Origin: SAR324 cluster bacterium
GTDB taxonomy: Bacteria > SAR324 > NAC60-12
Reading direction: 5' to 3'
Assembly (NCBI GenBank): GCA_029245725.1
Contig: JAQWOT010000061.1
Span: 1 to 48,624, forward strand
DNA: 48,624 bases
The translations under genes and the position numbers were made by a program. This document shows, piece by piece, positions 1 through 8,638 of this stretch; the stretch's first letter is position 1; each line of letters begins with the position of its first letter. The notes below the pieces were generated by a model. That model made no database searches. It was given only the letters and a program-made list of their open reading frames with translations, and was not told the DNA's origin.

Positions 1-1
1 A

Positions 2-727
2 CTAGGTTCCTTGGGCTGGCGGGTTGTCGTTATGCAATACCGCAATTGTGGAGAAAAACCGTACCGTCTTGCGCAAAGCTATCATGCGATGCGCTGGCAG
101 GAGTTAGACTGGACCGTTGAAGTTCTTCAGGGGCGCTTTCCAGAAGCACCGATTGGAGTCGTAGGTTTTTCCATTGGCGGTAGTATTCTGCTCAACTGGC
201 TTGGTCAGAATGAGGCTAGAAGCATTGTGGCAGCGTGTGCTATCTCCGTTCCCTACAAACTATCGCCCTGCGCTGATCGACTCAATCAAGGTTTTTCAAA
301 AATCTATCAGCAATATTTGATGGGACGGCTGAAACGCTCTGCAGTGCGAAAGTGGGCCTTGTTGAAAGATGCATTGGGGCTATCTGACCTTTCGCAGATC
401 AATGAGTTAAAGACACTCTGGGAATTTGATGATTTACTGACAGCTCCCTTGCACGGCTTCAAGAATGTCCATAATTACTATGAAAAAGCCAGCTGTCGTC
501 AGTATCTTAAAAGCATTCAAGTACCAACCTTACTGGTGCACGCTCTGGATGATCCTTTCATGGTTCCTGAAGTTGTTCCACAGGCAACTGAATTGTCAGA
601 TCTGATTCAGACGGCTTTCGTTCCAGTAGGAGGTCATGTGGGCTTTGTGTCAGGTTCCTTTCCAGGGAAAGAGTGGTCTTGGCTTTCTCGGATTGTCCAC
701 AGCTTCTTTGAAACAAATTTTCACTGA
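2..727 (+). CDS. alpha/beta hydrolase, YheT family (5' end outside the window)
   Basis: The frame is open to the left edge, so the protein is N-terminally truncated; a TTG at 11 could be read as a start but the family sequence clearly continues upstream. The visible part resembles the YheT/ABHD-type hydrolases (UPF0017): the block MQYRNCG followed by LAQSYH matches the family's R-G-C-G and A-Y-H region, GFSIGGS is the nucleophile elbow, HALDDPF carries the acid, and GGHVGF carries the catalytic histidine. About 240 residues are seen of a usual 320 or so. Substrate is unknown; the family contains esterase-like enzymes. It converges on rpoD with a hairpin between them. Confidence 0.85.
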   Translation, partial: LGSLGWRVVVMQYRNCGEKPYRLAQSYHAMRWQELDWTVEVLQGRFPEAPIGVVGFSIGGSILLNWLGQNEARSIVAACAISVPYKLSPCADRLNQGFSKIYQQYLMGRLKRSAVRKWALLKDALGLSDLSQINELKTLWEFDDLLTAPLHGFKNVHNYYEKASCRQYLKSIQVPTLLVHALDDPFMVPEVVPQATELSDLIQTAFVPVGGHVGFVSGSFPGKEWSWLSRIVHSFFETNFH

Positions 728-787
728 TGATTTCTGATTAGGGGGCTGGAAGGATTTCAGAGGTTGTTCGCAAATTCGGAGAGTTTA

Positions 788-825
788 CTGATGTCTCTGG
801 GAGAAGAAAGTTCCAGAGACATCAG
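788..825. terminator. perfect 13-bp hairpin between convergent genes
   Basis: Bases 788-800 (CTGATGTCTCTGG) are the exact reverse complement of 813-825, with a 12-base loop. It lies between the stop of the hydrolase gene and the stop of rpoD, which face each other, so it could end transcription in both directions. There is no clear T-run on either side, so factor-independent termination is not certain. Confidence 0.6.
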
Positions 826-849
826 AGACAGGCTTAATCCAACAGATAC

Positions 850-2637
850 TCACTCATCATAGTAAGAGCGCAGAGGTCCACTCCGACTTGGATGTCGGAG
901 CCGACGCAAAGCTTTAGCCTCAATTTGGCGGATACGCTCACGGGTAACATCGAAATTTAGACCTATCTCTTCCAAAGTATACTCCTTCACCTCATCGACT
1001 CCAAAGCGCATTTTGACAACTTTTTCCTCTCTCTCACTCAATGTTCCCAGGTAGTGACGGATCGTCTCTTCAAGATATTTCGTAGTTGTTTTGGCAGCGG
1101 GATCCAAAGCATTCTGATCAGGAATAAAATCTTTTAACTGCGAATCTTCATCATCCCCAATCGGAGAATCGAGTGAAACTGGATCTCGGGAAATACGAAT
1201 GGCATCGCGAACCTTATCCAAAGGCATACCGAGATGTTCTTCCAGTTCATCAATACTAGGCTCTCTTCCATGCTGATTCGTGAGTTGCTTTGATACCTGG
1301 TATAGCTTGTTGAGAGTCTCAATCATATGAACAGGAATACGAATCGTCCTCGCCTGGTCAATGATCGCTCTTGTGATTGACTGCCGAATCCACCACGTGG
1401 CGTAGGTAGAAAATTTGTAGCCTCTTCGATATTCAAATTTGTCAACAGCTCGAATCAGCCCTAAATTTCCCTCTTGAATCAAATCCAAGAATTGCAGTCC
1501 CCGATTCGTGTGCTTCTTGGCAATACTAATCACAAGGCGCAGATTGGCCTCAATCAGTTTACTCTTGGCATGTTTTACTTGAAGTTCTGCTTTTTTCAGA
1601 TGTTCAATTTCAGTATCAAAGTCATACCAATTGTCTCCGGCTTGCTGCTGAAGCATATCGATACGTCGACGACACAACTGCCATTTTTCAAAGATCCTTC
1701 GGGCCACAGGGAAGCGCATACCTGTTCCTTTTTCGAACTTTCTCTCATAGTAGCGCTCACACCTTCGCTCTCCCTGGGCTTTCTTCCATTTCTCTAACCA
1801 ACGTGAGGCGTCCTTTGGAGCAATCTGCAGTTGCATCTCATAAATCTGCACTCTTCGTTTTAATGTCCGAATCTTCGAGTGGTGCTGAAGCATTGTAGAG
1901 CAGAGGGCTTCCAATTGACGAGAATTGAAGTTTGCTTTCTCAAGTCTGTTGAGGATTTTTTTCTGCAGAGATTCCAGTTCTGATTTGTCAAATTTCTTGG
2001 CAGTCGGATCGGTTTCTAACTGCAACATTTGTTGGCGGAGCTCATCTATCTGAGCCAAGACATCTTGGAGTTTCTTTGATGCTCGCTCATCATCCTCAAT
2101 AACATTGTCATCTTCGTCCAAGCCAGCAATTAAGTTCTTGGCACGAACATGACCCTCTTTCAGCTTCCTTTTCAATTGACTCAGATTCTCCAGAACCAAA
2201 ATTGAACGAGCAAAAATCTGAAGCAGAGCGTAATTCCCTTCCTCAATTGATTGGGCGATCTGTAACTCCTCATCTCTGGTGAGCAAACTGATGCACCCCA
2301 TCTTTCGGAGATAAAGTTGAACAGGATCATTGTTAATCGCTGCTAAGTCCGCACTGCTTAAGGAATCATCGATTTCTAATTCGTCACTATCCTTAAGGGC
2401 AATTTTTTCTTCAGAATCCTCATCTTCCAATACTTCAATCCCAGCACCTGTTAGAGCGTTAAAGATCTGCTCCATCTGGCTATTATCTGCCTTGGCTCCG
2501 CCATTTTGTTCGCTGAGGTGGCTATTGATGTCGTCTAAAGTCAAATAGCCTTTCGCTTTGCCATCGTCCAAAAGACTTTTCATCACTTTTGATTTTAGGC
2601 TCTGTGTTCTGGCACTTTCCCTATCTTCGGTCATCAT
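850..2637 (-). CDS. rpoD: RNA polymerase primary sigma factor RpoD (sigma-70)
   Basis: Directs core RNA polymerase to housekeeping promoters. Seen in order: an acidic N-terminal region 1.1; region 1.2 beginning [11 protein letters not shown]; a charged non-conserved stretch rich in K/E/Q; region 2 with [12 protein letters not shown], the [11 protein letters not shown] helix and the -10 recognition part [13 protein letters not shown]; region 3 with [12 protein letters not shown]; and region 4 with [15 protein letters not shown] and [18 protein letters not shown]. The open frame reaches a TTG at 2673, but the ATG pair at 2637/2634 is preceded by GGAG about five bases away, so I place the start at 2637 (595 residues). 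A candidate promoter lies at 2711-2739. It stands alone, with no dnaG or rpsU beside it in the window. Confidence 0.97.
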   Translation of the reverse strand: MMTEDRESARTQSLKSKVMKSLLDDGKAKGYLTLDDINSHLSEQNGGAKADNSQMEQIFNALTGAGIEVLEDEDSEEKIALKDSDELEIDDSLSSADLAAINNDPVQLYLRKMGCISLLTRDEELQIAQSIEEGNYALLQIFARSILVLENLSQLKRKLKEGHVRAKNLIAGLDEDDNVIEDDERASKKLQDVLAQIDELRQQMLQLETDPTAKKFDKSELESLQKKILNRLEKANFNSRQLEALCSTMLQHHSKIRTLKRRVQIYEMQLQIAPKDASRWLEKWKKAQGERRCERYYERKFEKGTGMRFPVARRIFEKWQLCRRRIDMLQQQAGDNWYDFDTEIEHLKKAELQVKHAKSKLIEANLRLVISIAKKHTNRGLQFLDLIQEGNLGLIRAVDKFEYRRGYKFSTYATWWIRQSITRAIIDQARTIRIPVHMIETLNKLYQVSKQLTNQHGREPSIDELEEHLGMPLDKVRDAIRISRDPVSLDSPIGDDEDSQLKDFIPDQNALDPAAKTTTKYLEETIRHYLGTLSEREEKVVKMRFGVDEVKEYTLEEIGLNFDVTRERIRQIEAKALRRLRHPSRSGPLRSYYDE

Positions 2638-2710
2638 GGCGACTCCGTTTTTGGGTATTGGGAGGGGAAGCAAGTGAGGATGAATATATTAAACACTGTT
2701 GCTGATTTAG

Positions 2711-2739
2711 ATGATCTCATTTTCATTGATCGCAGTCAA
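2711..2739 (-). promoter_or_regulatory. candidate sigma-70 promoter for rpoD
   Basis: On the minus strand TTGACT (2739-2734) is followed after 17 bases by GATCAT (2716-2711). The -35 matches consensus at 5 of 6 positions and the -10 at 4 of 6. It lies about 75 bases upstream of the chosen rpoD start, in an AT-rich stretch. Prediction by eye only. Confidence 0.3.
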
Positions 2740-3051
2740 TAATTTCGTATATACAAAATAAATTTTTTCTGTTGATTGAATAATCTGATGAAAAATTAAC
2801 ATATTTAACTGAATTTATGATTTATTTTTTCATTAATTGAATATAGAAGGCGCGGTAAAGCTTTAAACCTCAACAAAACTTAGCAAAATTACGTGGGGAA
2901 TTGGAATCAACAAGAATTCTGGAGGCCAAGAGTGCCAATGGGATAATTGAACTATAGATAGGGAGAGTCGTTTGGGCGAATCAAGTTTCATTGAACTGGA
3001 ATCGAGAAAGCCTGATATCTACTTAAGTAGTACCAGTATAATGGTCAACCA
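2740..3051. other. AT-rich intergenic region upstream of rpoD
   Basis: This non-coding stretch lies between rpoD and the epimerase gene, both on the minus strand. The part nearest rpoD (about 2740-2860) is strongly AT-rich with A/T runs, typical of promoter-upstream DNA. I found no convincing small gene, RNA gene, long inverted repeat or direct repeat in the remainder. Confidence 0.5.
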
Positions 3052-4068
3052 TTAGGAAACTGGAATCTTGTAGTAATCTCGGTACCAAGCGACGAACCGC
3101 TGAATTCCCTCTTCAATTGGCGTATTTGGACGAAAGTCTACATCTTTCTCTAGTGCTTCCACATTCGCATACGTCGCAGGAACATCACCAGGTTGAATAG
3201 ATAAAAATTCTTTTTGAGCTTCTTGCCCTAAAGCTTTTTCGAGTACTTCAATGAAATGGAGTAGTTCAACTGGTTTGTGGTTACCAATGTTGTAAATTCG
3301 ATAGGGTGCTTTGCTAGTAGCCGAGTCGGGCTTATCCCCACTCCAATTGTCATTTCCTGCTGGAATTTTGTCCGTGACTCGTATTACGCCCTCTACAATG
3401 TCATCTACATAGGTAAAATCTCTACGCATCTTGCCATGATTGAAAACTTGGATAGGTTCACTGTTCAGGATTGCTTTGGTAAATAAAAACAGAGCCATGT
3501 CCGGACGACCCCATGGTCCATAGACTGTAAAAAACCGGAGGCCTGTGGTTGGTAACCCAAACAAATGGCTGTAAGTGTGAGCCATCAACTCATTGGATTT
3601 CTTGCTTGCGGCATAGAGACTCACTGGGTGGTCTACGTTTTGGTGAACACTGAAGGGCATTTTCGTGTTGGCTCCATATACCGAACTACTAGAAGCATAT
3701 ACCAAATGTGAAACCTCATAATGGCGGCAATTTTCAAGGATGTTCAGAAAACCTACGATATTCGCATCGATGTAAGCCCTGGGATTTTCTAAACTGTAGC
3801 GAACCCCTGCCTGTGCTGCGAGATTCACGACTCGGTCAAAAGCATGCTGATCAAAAACATTCTGAATGGAATTGGAATCTTCGAGGTTAGCTTCAATGAA
3901 ATTAAAGTTTTTTTCCTGTTCCAGCAGCATGAGACGATCTCGCTTAAGCCTCACGTCGTAGTAGCTATTTAGGTTGTCCAACCCGACGACAGTATCTCCT
4001 CGGTCGAGTAACCGACGAGTCAGATGGAACCCGATGAAACCGGCGGCTCCAGTTACTAAAATATTCAT
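3052..4068 (-). CDS. NAD-dependent epimerase, UDP-glucuronate 4-epimerase-like
   Basis: Extended short-chain dehydrogenase/reductase acting on a nucleotide sugar, most likely converting UDP-glucuronate to UDP-galacturonate for surface polysaccharide. The start at 4068 puts the protein directly at MNILVTG; the frame continues to an ATG at 4146 but those 26 residues do not look like family sequence. Visible: the Rossmann motif GAAGFIG (residues 7-13), DNLNSYYD as in CapI/LpsL-type epimerases, the catalytic S-x(n)-YAASK with Tyr152 and Lys156, and [15 protein letters not shown], typical of the uronate epimerases. Length 338 residues is normal. No other polysaccharide gene is adjacent, and substrate assignment is by similarity of motifs only. 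Confidence 0.85.
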   Translation of the reverse strand: MNILVTGAAGFIGFHLTRRLLDRGDTVVGLDNLNSYYDVRLKRDRLMLLEQEKNFNFIEANLEDSNSIQNVFDQHAFDRVVNLAAQAGVRYSLENPRAYIDANIVGFLNILENCRHYEVSHLVYASSSSVYGANTKMPFSVHQNVDHPVSLYAASKKSNELMAHTYSHLFGLPTTGLRFFTVYGPWGRPDMALFLFTKAILNSEPIQVFNHGKMRRDFTYVDDIVEGVIRVTDKIPAGNDNWSGDKPDSATSKAPYRIYNIGNHKPVELLHFIEVLEKALGQEAQKEFLSIQPGDVPATYANVEALEKDVDFRPNTPIEEGIQRFVAWYRDYYKIPVS

Positions 4069-4240
4069 GTTTCTAACTGATGGATCAGCAAAATAGGGGA
4101 GTAAATAATTTTTAAGCTGGCTCGAAATCAAGTCATTATGGGCCACATTTTTAGACGTGTCTTGGTAGGAACTATTGTTTTTCTTGCAAGCACTTTAGTA
4201 GCATTCTCTATCGTTTGAGATAGGTACAAGCATTTTTGCT

Positions 4241-5200
4241 TCAGCTGGCAAAAGCCAGTTCCGAGTCAGAAACCTTCCAGCTGGCTATCTCACGCATCTG
4301 GTTGAGAAAATCTTCTTCACGCTCACAGGTCATCAATTGCTTGCGCTGCTCCTTCGCATGCCGAAATCCCTGAATATATTCTCCAAGGTATTTTCTAAAT
4401 TCTCTTAACGCCCTGTGCTCTGTCTGGAATTCTCGTAAGAGTTCATAGTGGCGTATGGCAGTTTCAACTCTCTCGGACAAGGATGGACTAGATCGCTCGT
4501 TTGGATTGCAGAAGACCCAGGGATTTCCAATTGCACTCCGCCCAATCATGAAGCCATCCAGGTTTTTGGTTTTCTTGATGCCGTCTGAATAATCCTGAAC
4601 ATCCCCATTGCCCACAACTGGAATGGATAAGTTTCGTTCCAGTTCATAAATGGGTTCCCAATTCGCGTCTCCCTTGAACGCCTGCCGATAAGTGCGTCCG
4701 TGAATCGTTACCAGAGAAGTTCCGGCAGCTTCCAAAGATTTTGCAAAAGGAATCAAGTTGTCAGCATTTTCCCACCCAAGCCTTGTCTTTACGGAAACTT
4801 CAAGATTGCAGGCACTACGGATCGCTTCGATGATTCTGCAAGCACCATCCACATCTTTCATCAAAGCGCTACCGTGTTGAGAATTCACAATTTTTTTGGA
4901 TGGGCATCCCATGTTGATATCAACCCCTAGAATTCCACGATCTTCGACCATTTTGGAGACTTCTGCAAAGGCTTGAGGATCGTTTCCAAATAATTGCATG
5001 AAGAATGGATGCTCACTTGGGTGATAGCCCATTCTCTCTCGGAGTCGCTCGCTCCGTAGCAAGCCGTCTACACTGGTGAACTCACTAAAAAGAAGGGTAC
5101 GCTTGCTTAAGCTACGAACTATTCTGCGATAAGCTGTGTTTGTGATCCCATCCATTGGAGCCAAGCATACGAGGGGGCGAGGGAAATCTTTCCAAGTCAT
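4241..5200 (-). CDS. dusB: tRNA-dihydrouridine synthase (DusB-like)
   Basis: FMN enzyme that reduces uridines in the tRNA D-loop with NADPH. The TIM barrel begins LAPMDGITNTAYR; the catalytic block is DINMGCPSKKIV with the active cysteine in GCP; VKTRLGW, TIHGRTYRQAFKG and the phosphate-binding NGDV and IGRSAIGNPWVF follow. The open frame runs to a TTG at 5251, but the ATG at 5200 (MTWKDFPRP) fits the family better, giving 319 residues. It is divergent from phaR across about 150 bases. Two small hairpins lie at the end: CTGGC-AAAA-GCCAG inside the last codons (4245-4258) and CTATC/GATAG at 4208-4223. The exact Dus subfamily is uncertain. Confidence 0.93.
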   Translation of the reverse strand: MTWKDFPRPLVCLAPMDGITNTAYRRIVRSLSKRTLLFSEFTSVDGLLRSERLRERMGYHPSEHPFFMQLFGNDPQAFAEVSKMVEDRGILGVDINMGCPSKKIVNSQHGSALMKDVDGACRIIEAIRSACNLEVSVKTRLGWENADNLIPFAKSLEAAGTSLVTIHGRTYRQAFKGDANWEPIYELERNLSIPVVGNGDVQDYSDGIKKTKNLDGFMIGRSAIGNPWVFCNPNERSSPSLSERVETAIRHYELLREFQTEHRALREFRKYLGEYIQGFRHAKEQRKQLMTCEREEDFLNQMREIASWKVSDSELAFAS

Positions 5201-5286
5201 TGAGGATATTGTGGATGAAGTAAATTTTAAAATTGTATCTGAATTTTTCAAAAATATTGAGTGATGATTCCTTTACCTAAATTAAC

Positions 5287-5315
5287 TTGAGCCTGTTGGC
5301 GTCCTGCTCTACATT
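5287..5315 (+). promoter_or_regulatory. candidate sigma-70 promoter for the phaR-gatB-ccm-ntrY run
   Basis: TTGAGC (5287-5292) and TACATT (5310-5315) are separated by exactly 17 bases, each matching consensus at 4 of 6 positions. A start near 5322 would give a leader of about 30 bases before phaR. Prediction by eye. Confidence 0.35.
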
Positions 5316-5351
5316 TAGATATCTGTTTCAACAAAGAATTTTTGGAGAAGC

Positions 5352-5894
5352 ATGGGGGGAAAAGTATCGTACAATACAGTAATCACAATAAAGAAGTATT
5401 CGAATCGGCGGCTCTATGACATGGCACATAGTCGCTACTTGACCATTGAAGAGTTGGGAGAGTTGATTCAACAAGGCTTCGATGTACAGGTGGTCGATTC
5501 CAAAACAAAAGAAGATATCACTCAGGCCATTTTGACCCAAATCGTCATGGAGCGTGATGGCATCTATCTATTCTCTACGTCTTTTCTTCACCAAGTCATT
5601 CGTAATCGTGAGGGAATCCTTGGCGAATTTTTCACAGACTTTGTGCCAAAAATGTTGGATTCTTATTTGTACACTCGCGATGCGATGCAACGACAACTTT
5701 CAAGTTTCACGAATCCCTGGTTGATGGGTGGTGAAATGAAGATGCCTTTCTTCAATCCATTTCTTGATTCAAAACCAAAAGCGTCAACCAGAACAAGAAC
5801 GTCAGAATCCTCTAAAAACAAAGAACAAGAACGTCAGCGCATACAGGCCCAGGTACGTGAACTTCAAGCAAGATTAGAGGAACTCAAGGACTGA
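5352..5894 (+). CDS. phaR: polyhydroxyalkanoate synthesis regulator PhaR
   Basis: DNA- and PHA-granule-binding repressor family. The N-terminal domain (about residues 8-70) carries the family hallmark IKKYSNRRLYD, then SRYLTIEELGELI, VQVVDSKTKEDIT and LTQIVMERDG, as in the PHB_acc_N domain. The second part (about 75-120) has EFFTDFVPKMLDSYL, followed by a charged C-terminal helix rich in Q, R and E, probably coiled coil. A ribosome site GGAG sits seven bases before the ATG. No phaC, phaP or phasin gene is present in the window, so whether it regulates PHA here is unknown. It is first of the plus-strand run and ends 42 bases before gatB. Confidence 0.85.
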   Translation: MGGKVSYNTVITIKKYSNRRLYDMAHSRYLTIEELGELIQQGFDVQVVDSKTKEDITQAILTQIVMERDGIYLFSTSFLHQVIRNREGILGEFFTDFVPKMLDSYLYTRDAMQRQLSSFTNPWLMGGEMKMPFFNPFLDSKPKASTRTRTSESSKNKEQERQRIQAQVRELQARLEELKD

Positions 5895-5936
5895 GAACCA
5901 CTTCCCGCTCATACGTCAAACTTTCTCCGCACCAAC

Positions 5937-7367
5937 ATGCAATTTCAACCAGTAATTGGGCTAGAAATCCACGCCCAACTTGCCACACAATCCAAAATAT
6001 TTTGTTCCTGCTCAACCCAATTTGGCAAGCCCCCCAATGAAAGCACCTGCCCCGTCTGTCTTGGATTACCCGGGGCACTGCCAGTTTTGAACCGTCGTGT
6101 TGTAGAATTTGCCATTAGACTGGGCTTGGCGACTCACTGCACCATTCGATTGGATTCACAGTTTGCCCGCAAAAACTACTTCTATCCTGACCTGCCGAAA
6201 GCCTACCAGATCTCTCAATTTGACCGTCCCATCTGTGAAAATGGCTGGCTAGACATTGAGGTGGATGGGCAAACTCGCAGAATCAGTATCACACGCATTC
6301 ATATGGAAGAAGATGCTGGGAAACTGGTTCATGAGGAAGATGGTGACTCCAGTTTTGTCGATCTGAACCGGGCTGGAGTACCACTTCTGGAAATTGTCAG
6401 TGAACCAGACCTCCGTACTCCCGAGGAAGCAAAAGCCTACATGGAGAAGATGCATTCCATCGTCACGTATCTCGGAATCAGCGAAGGAGATATGGAAAAG
6501 GGTCATTTTCGCTGTGATGCCAATGTCTCACTACGACCTATGGGGCAAGAAAAATTTGGGACCCGTACGGAAACCAAAAACCTCAACTCCTTTCGCTTTG
6601 TTCAACAGGCTATCACCTATGAAATTGCTCGCCAAACAGAAGATCTTCTAGATGGCAAGCGAATCGTCCAAGAAACCAGGTTGTGGGATTCAGTAAAGAA
6701 GAACACCTACAGTATGCGCTCCAAGGAGGAAGCACATGACTACAGATATTTCCCAGATCCTGATTTGCCTGTTGTCAGAATATCCTCAGATTTTGTTGAG
6801 CAGATCCGCAATCAACTCCCAGAATTGCCAGACGCCAAAAAACAGCGTTTCATGGAGTCATTTGGACTGAGCACCTACGATGCTGAAGTGCTAGTCGCAG
6901 ACAAACAGGTCGCAGAATTCTTTGAGGAAGTAGTTGCAGCCAAAGCTGATCCCAAATTGGTTTGTAACTGGATCAGTGGTGAACTGATGCGACTAATGAA
7001 TGAAAACAAGGTGGATATCAGCAATGTTGGCATTCCCGCCGAAAGCCTCGCTAGTCTGATTCAATTTTTGCAGGAAGGTTCGATTAGTGGAAAAATTGCC
7101 AAGACTGTTTTCGATGAGATGGTGCAGTCTGGTAAAGATCCGGCTACAATCATTGAATTTCGTGGATTGAAACAAGTTTCTGACAAGGGTGCCCTACGAG
7201 TTTTGCTAGAGAAATTGTTAACAGACAATCCAAAGCAGGTTGAACAATACCGAGTTGGCAAAACCCAAATTAAGGGATTTTTTGTTGGTCAGGTGATGAA
7301 GGAAACCAAGGGACAAGCAAACCCACAGGTTGTGAATCAGCTTCTAGAGGAACTACTCAATGGATAG
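5937..7367 (+). CDS. gatB: aspartyl/glutamyl-tRNA(Asn/Gln) amidotransferase subunit B
   Basis: Subunit of GatCAB, which amidates Glu-tRNA(Gln) and/or Asp-tRNA(Asn). It opens with [11 protein letters not shown], then the zinc-type cysteines in FCSCSTQFG and [57 protein letters not shown] and [10 protein letters not shown]-like [10 protein letters not shown], with the C-terminal YqeY/GatB tail domain (about 330-476) that contacts tRNA. Length 476 is normal. gatA and gatC are not nearby, so the complex is split across the genome. Its stop overlaps the ccmC start by eight bases, implying translational coupling with a functionally unrelated gene. Confidence 0.97.
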   Translation: MQFQPVIGLEIHAQLATQSKIFCSCSTQFGKPPNESTCPVCLGLPGALPVLNRRVVEFAIRLGLATHCTIRLDSQFARKNYFYPDLPKAYQISQFDRPICENGWLDIEVDGQTRRISITRIHMEEDAGKLVHEEDGDSSFVDLNRAGVPLLEIVSEPDLRTPEEAKAYMEKMHSIVTYLGISEGDMEKGHFRCDANVSLRPMGQEKFGTRTETKNLNSFRFVQQAITYEIARQTEDLLDGKRIVQETRLWDSVKKNTYSMRSKEEAHDYRYFPDPDLPVVRISSDFVEQIRNQLPELPDAKKQRFMESFGLSTYDAEVLVADKQVAEFFEEVVAAKADPKLVCNWISGELMRLMNENKVDISNVGIPAESLASLIQFLQEGSISGKIAKTVFDEMVQSGKDPATIIEFRGLKQVSDKGALRVLLEKLLTDNPKQVEQYRVGKTQIKGFFVGQVMKETKGQANPQVVNQLLEELLNG

Positions 7368-8058
7368 TGCCGCTCGCTGGACAGCCCGGCTAGAAATCAT
7401 CGCACCACTAACACTATTCGCATGTGGCCTCTGGGTATTTGTCTTCACTCCCACAGAGACCGAGCAGGGTTTTGTCCAAAAAATTATGTACATTCATGTA
7501 CCCTCTGTCATCGTCACCTACTTAGCCTTCTTTGTGACTTTTGCCTTCGGAATAGCCTATTTGTGGAAACGCCTTCTTGTCTTTGATCGGATCGCCAAGG
7601 TCTCCGCTGAAATCGGCCTGATTTTCTGCGCAATGGTTTTGCTTTCGGGGGCAGTCTGGGGTCGTCCGACCTGGGGAACTTATTGGGTGTGGGATGCCCG
7701 CCTTACCACCACCTTGCTGTTGTTTCTGATTTTTCTCGGCTACTTCCTTCTGCGACTTTCCGTTCAAGATCGTGAGAAAGAGGCCCGATTTGCCTCGGTG
7801 CTAGGTATTATCGGCTTTCTTGACATCCCAATTGTACATAAATCGGTGGAGTGGTGGCGCACCTTGCACCAGCCTTCTACACTCTTCAAAGTACAGGAAG
7901 GGGCCGCCAAACCTGCTATGCCTCCAGAATTACTTTATCCTCTATTGGCAAGCATGTTTGCCATGCTGCTATTTTATGGATACTTGCTGCTGCTAAGATG
8001 GCAAATGGAAGAAAACCAGGACCAACTTCATGAAGCACTTGCCCAAGAGGTCAACTGA
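7360..8058 (+). CDS. ccmC: haem exporter / haem-handling membrane protein CcmC
   Basis: Inner-membrane protein of cytochrome c maturation system I that presents haem to CcmE. Six hydrophobic segments are visible. The periplasmic tryptophan-rich WWD motif is at residues 100-116 ([17 protein letters not shown]), flanked by the two expected haem-ligand histidines, His46 in YIHVPS and His160 in [11 protein letters not shown]. Length 232 residues is typical. It overlaps gatB by eight bases and its TGA shares ATGA with ccmD. ccmA, ccmB, ccmF, ccmG and ccmH are not in the window. Confidence 0.96.
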   Translation: MDSAARWTARLEIIAPLTLFACGLWVFVFTPTETEQGFVQKIMYIHVPSVIVTYLAFFVTFAFGIAYLWKRLLVFDRIAKVSAEIGLIFCAMVLLSGAVWGRPTWGTYWVWDARLTTTLLLFLIFLGYFLLRLSVQDREKEARFASVLGIIGFLDIPIVHKSVEWWRTLHQPSTLFKVQEGAAKPAMPPELLYPLLASMFAMLLFYGYLLLLRWQMEENQDQLHEALAQEVN

Positions 8059-8201
8059 TGCCCATGAATCTGGAATATGTGCTAATCAGCTATGGACTCT
8101 GGGTTTTGGCTTTCGTGATTTACATCCCTTGGATCAAACAGAAACGTAAGGTGTTCCAACAGTCTTTGAAAACCCTTAAGGAAACCCAACGCCAGAAATG
8201 A
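8058..8201 (+). CDS. ccmD: haem exporter small membrane subunit CcmD
   Basis: A 47-codon gene nested between ccmC and ccmE, joined to both by ATGA overlaps. I read [19 protein letters not shown], a hydrophobic segment (about residues 5-25), then a basic tail with IKQKRKVFQ and a Q/K-rich end. This matches CcmD: one transmembrane helix followed by a positively charged cytoplasmic tail, and the position between ccmC and ccmE is the conserved one. In E. coli CcmD is needed for release of holo-CcmE from CcmABCD. Identification rests on position, size and topology, as CcmD sequences are weakly conserved. Confidence 0.85.
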   Translation: MPMNLEYVLISYGLWVLAFVIYIPWIKQKRKVFQQSLKTLKETQRQK

Positions 8202-8632
8202 AGACTCGTCACAAATTCGTAATTGGAGGTGCTGTTATCTTTGGTGTTTTAGCGGCCTTATCTGTGCAGGGGCTACAAGAGATGACGGTCTACTTCTACA
8301 CACCCCAGGAAGTTCTGGCGGCACCCACCGATTTTCAAGAAAAAACCATTCGAATCGGTGCTCTTGTTCAACCAGGTACTGTCAAATGGGATGCACGTAG
8401 TATTCGACTGGCATTTCACATCACCGAAGACTCCATGCACTCCATTCCAGTGATATATGAGGGTGTGAAACCGGATATGTTCCGAGAGGGCCAGGGAGTG
8501 GTGGTCGAAGGTCGGATGCAGAACGGAATCTTTGAAGCACAACAGTTGCTCGTCAAACACAGTGAGGAATACAAAGTAGACCACAACCAAGTGGCCTCCA
8601 AGGAAGATTACTACAAGTCCGTCATTCAATAA
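8198..8632 (+). CDS. ccmE: cytochrome c-type biogenesis haem chaperone CcmE
   Basis: Periplasmic, membrane-anchored chaperone that binds haem covalently and passes it to apocytochromes. An N-terminal anchor (about residues 6-27) is followed by the OB-fold domain with YFYTPQEVL, IRIGALVQPGTV, and VIYEGVKPDMFREGQGVVVEG. The haem-attachment site is VKHSEEY, with His121 as the covalent ligand and Tyr125 as the axial ligand of the family's H-x-x-x-Y motif. Length 144 residues is normal. It starts by ATGA overlap with ccmD and ends six bases before the NtrY-like kinase gene. Confidence 0.96.
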   Translation: MKTRHKFVIGGAVIFGVLAALSVQGLQEMTVYFYTPQEVLAAPTDFQEKTIRIGALVQPGTVKWDARSIRLAFHITEDSMHSIPVIYEGVKPDMFREGQGVVVEGRMQNGIFEAQQLLVKHSEEYKVDHNQVASKEDYYKSVIQ

Positions 8633-8638
8633 GTTGCC

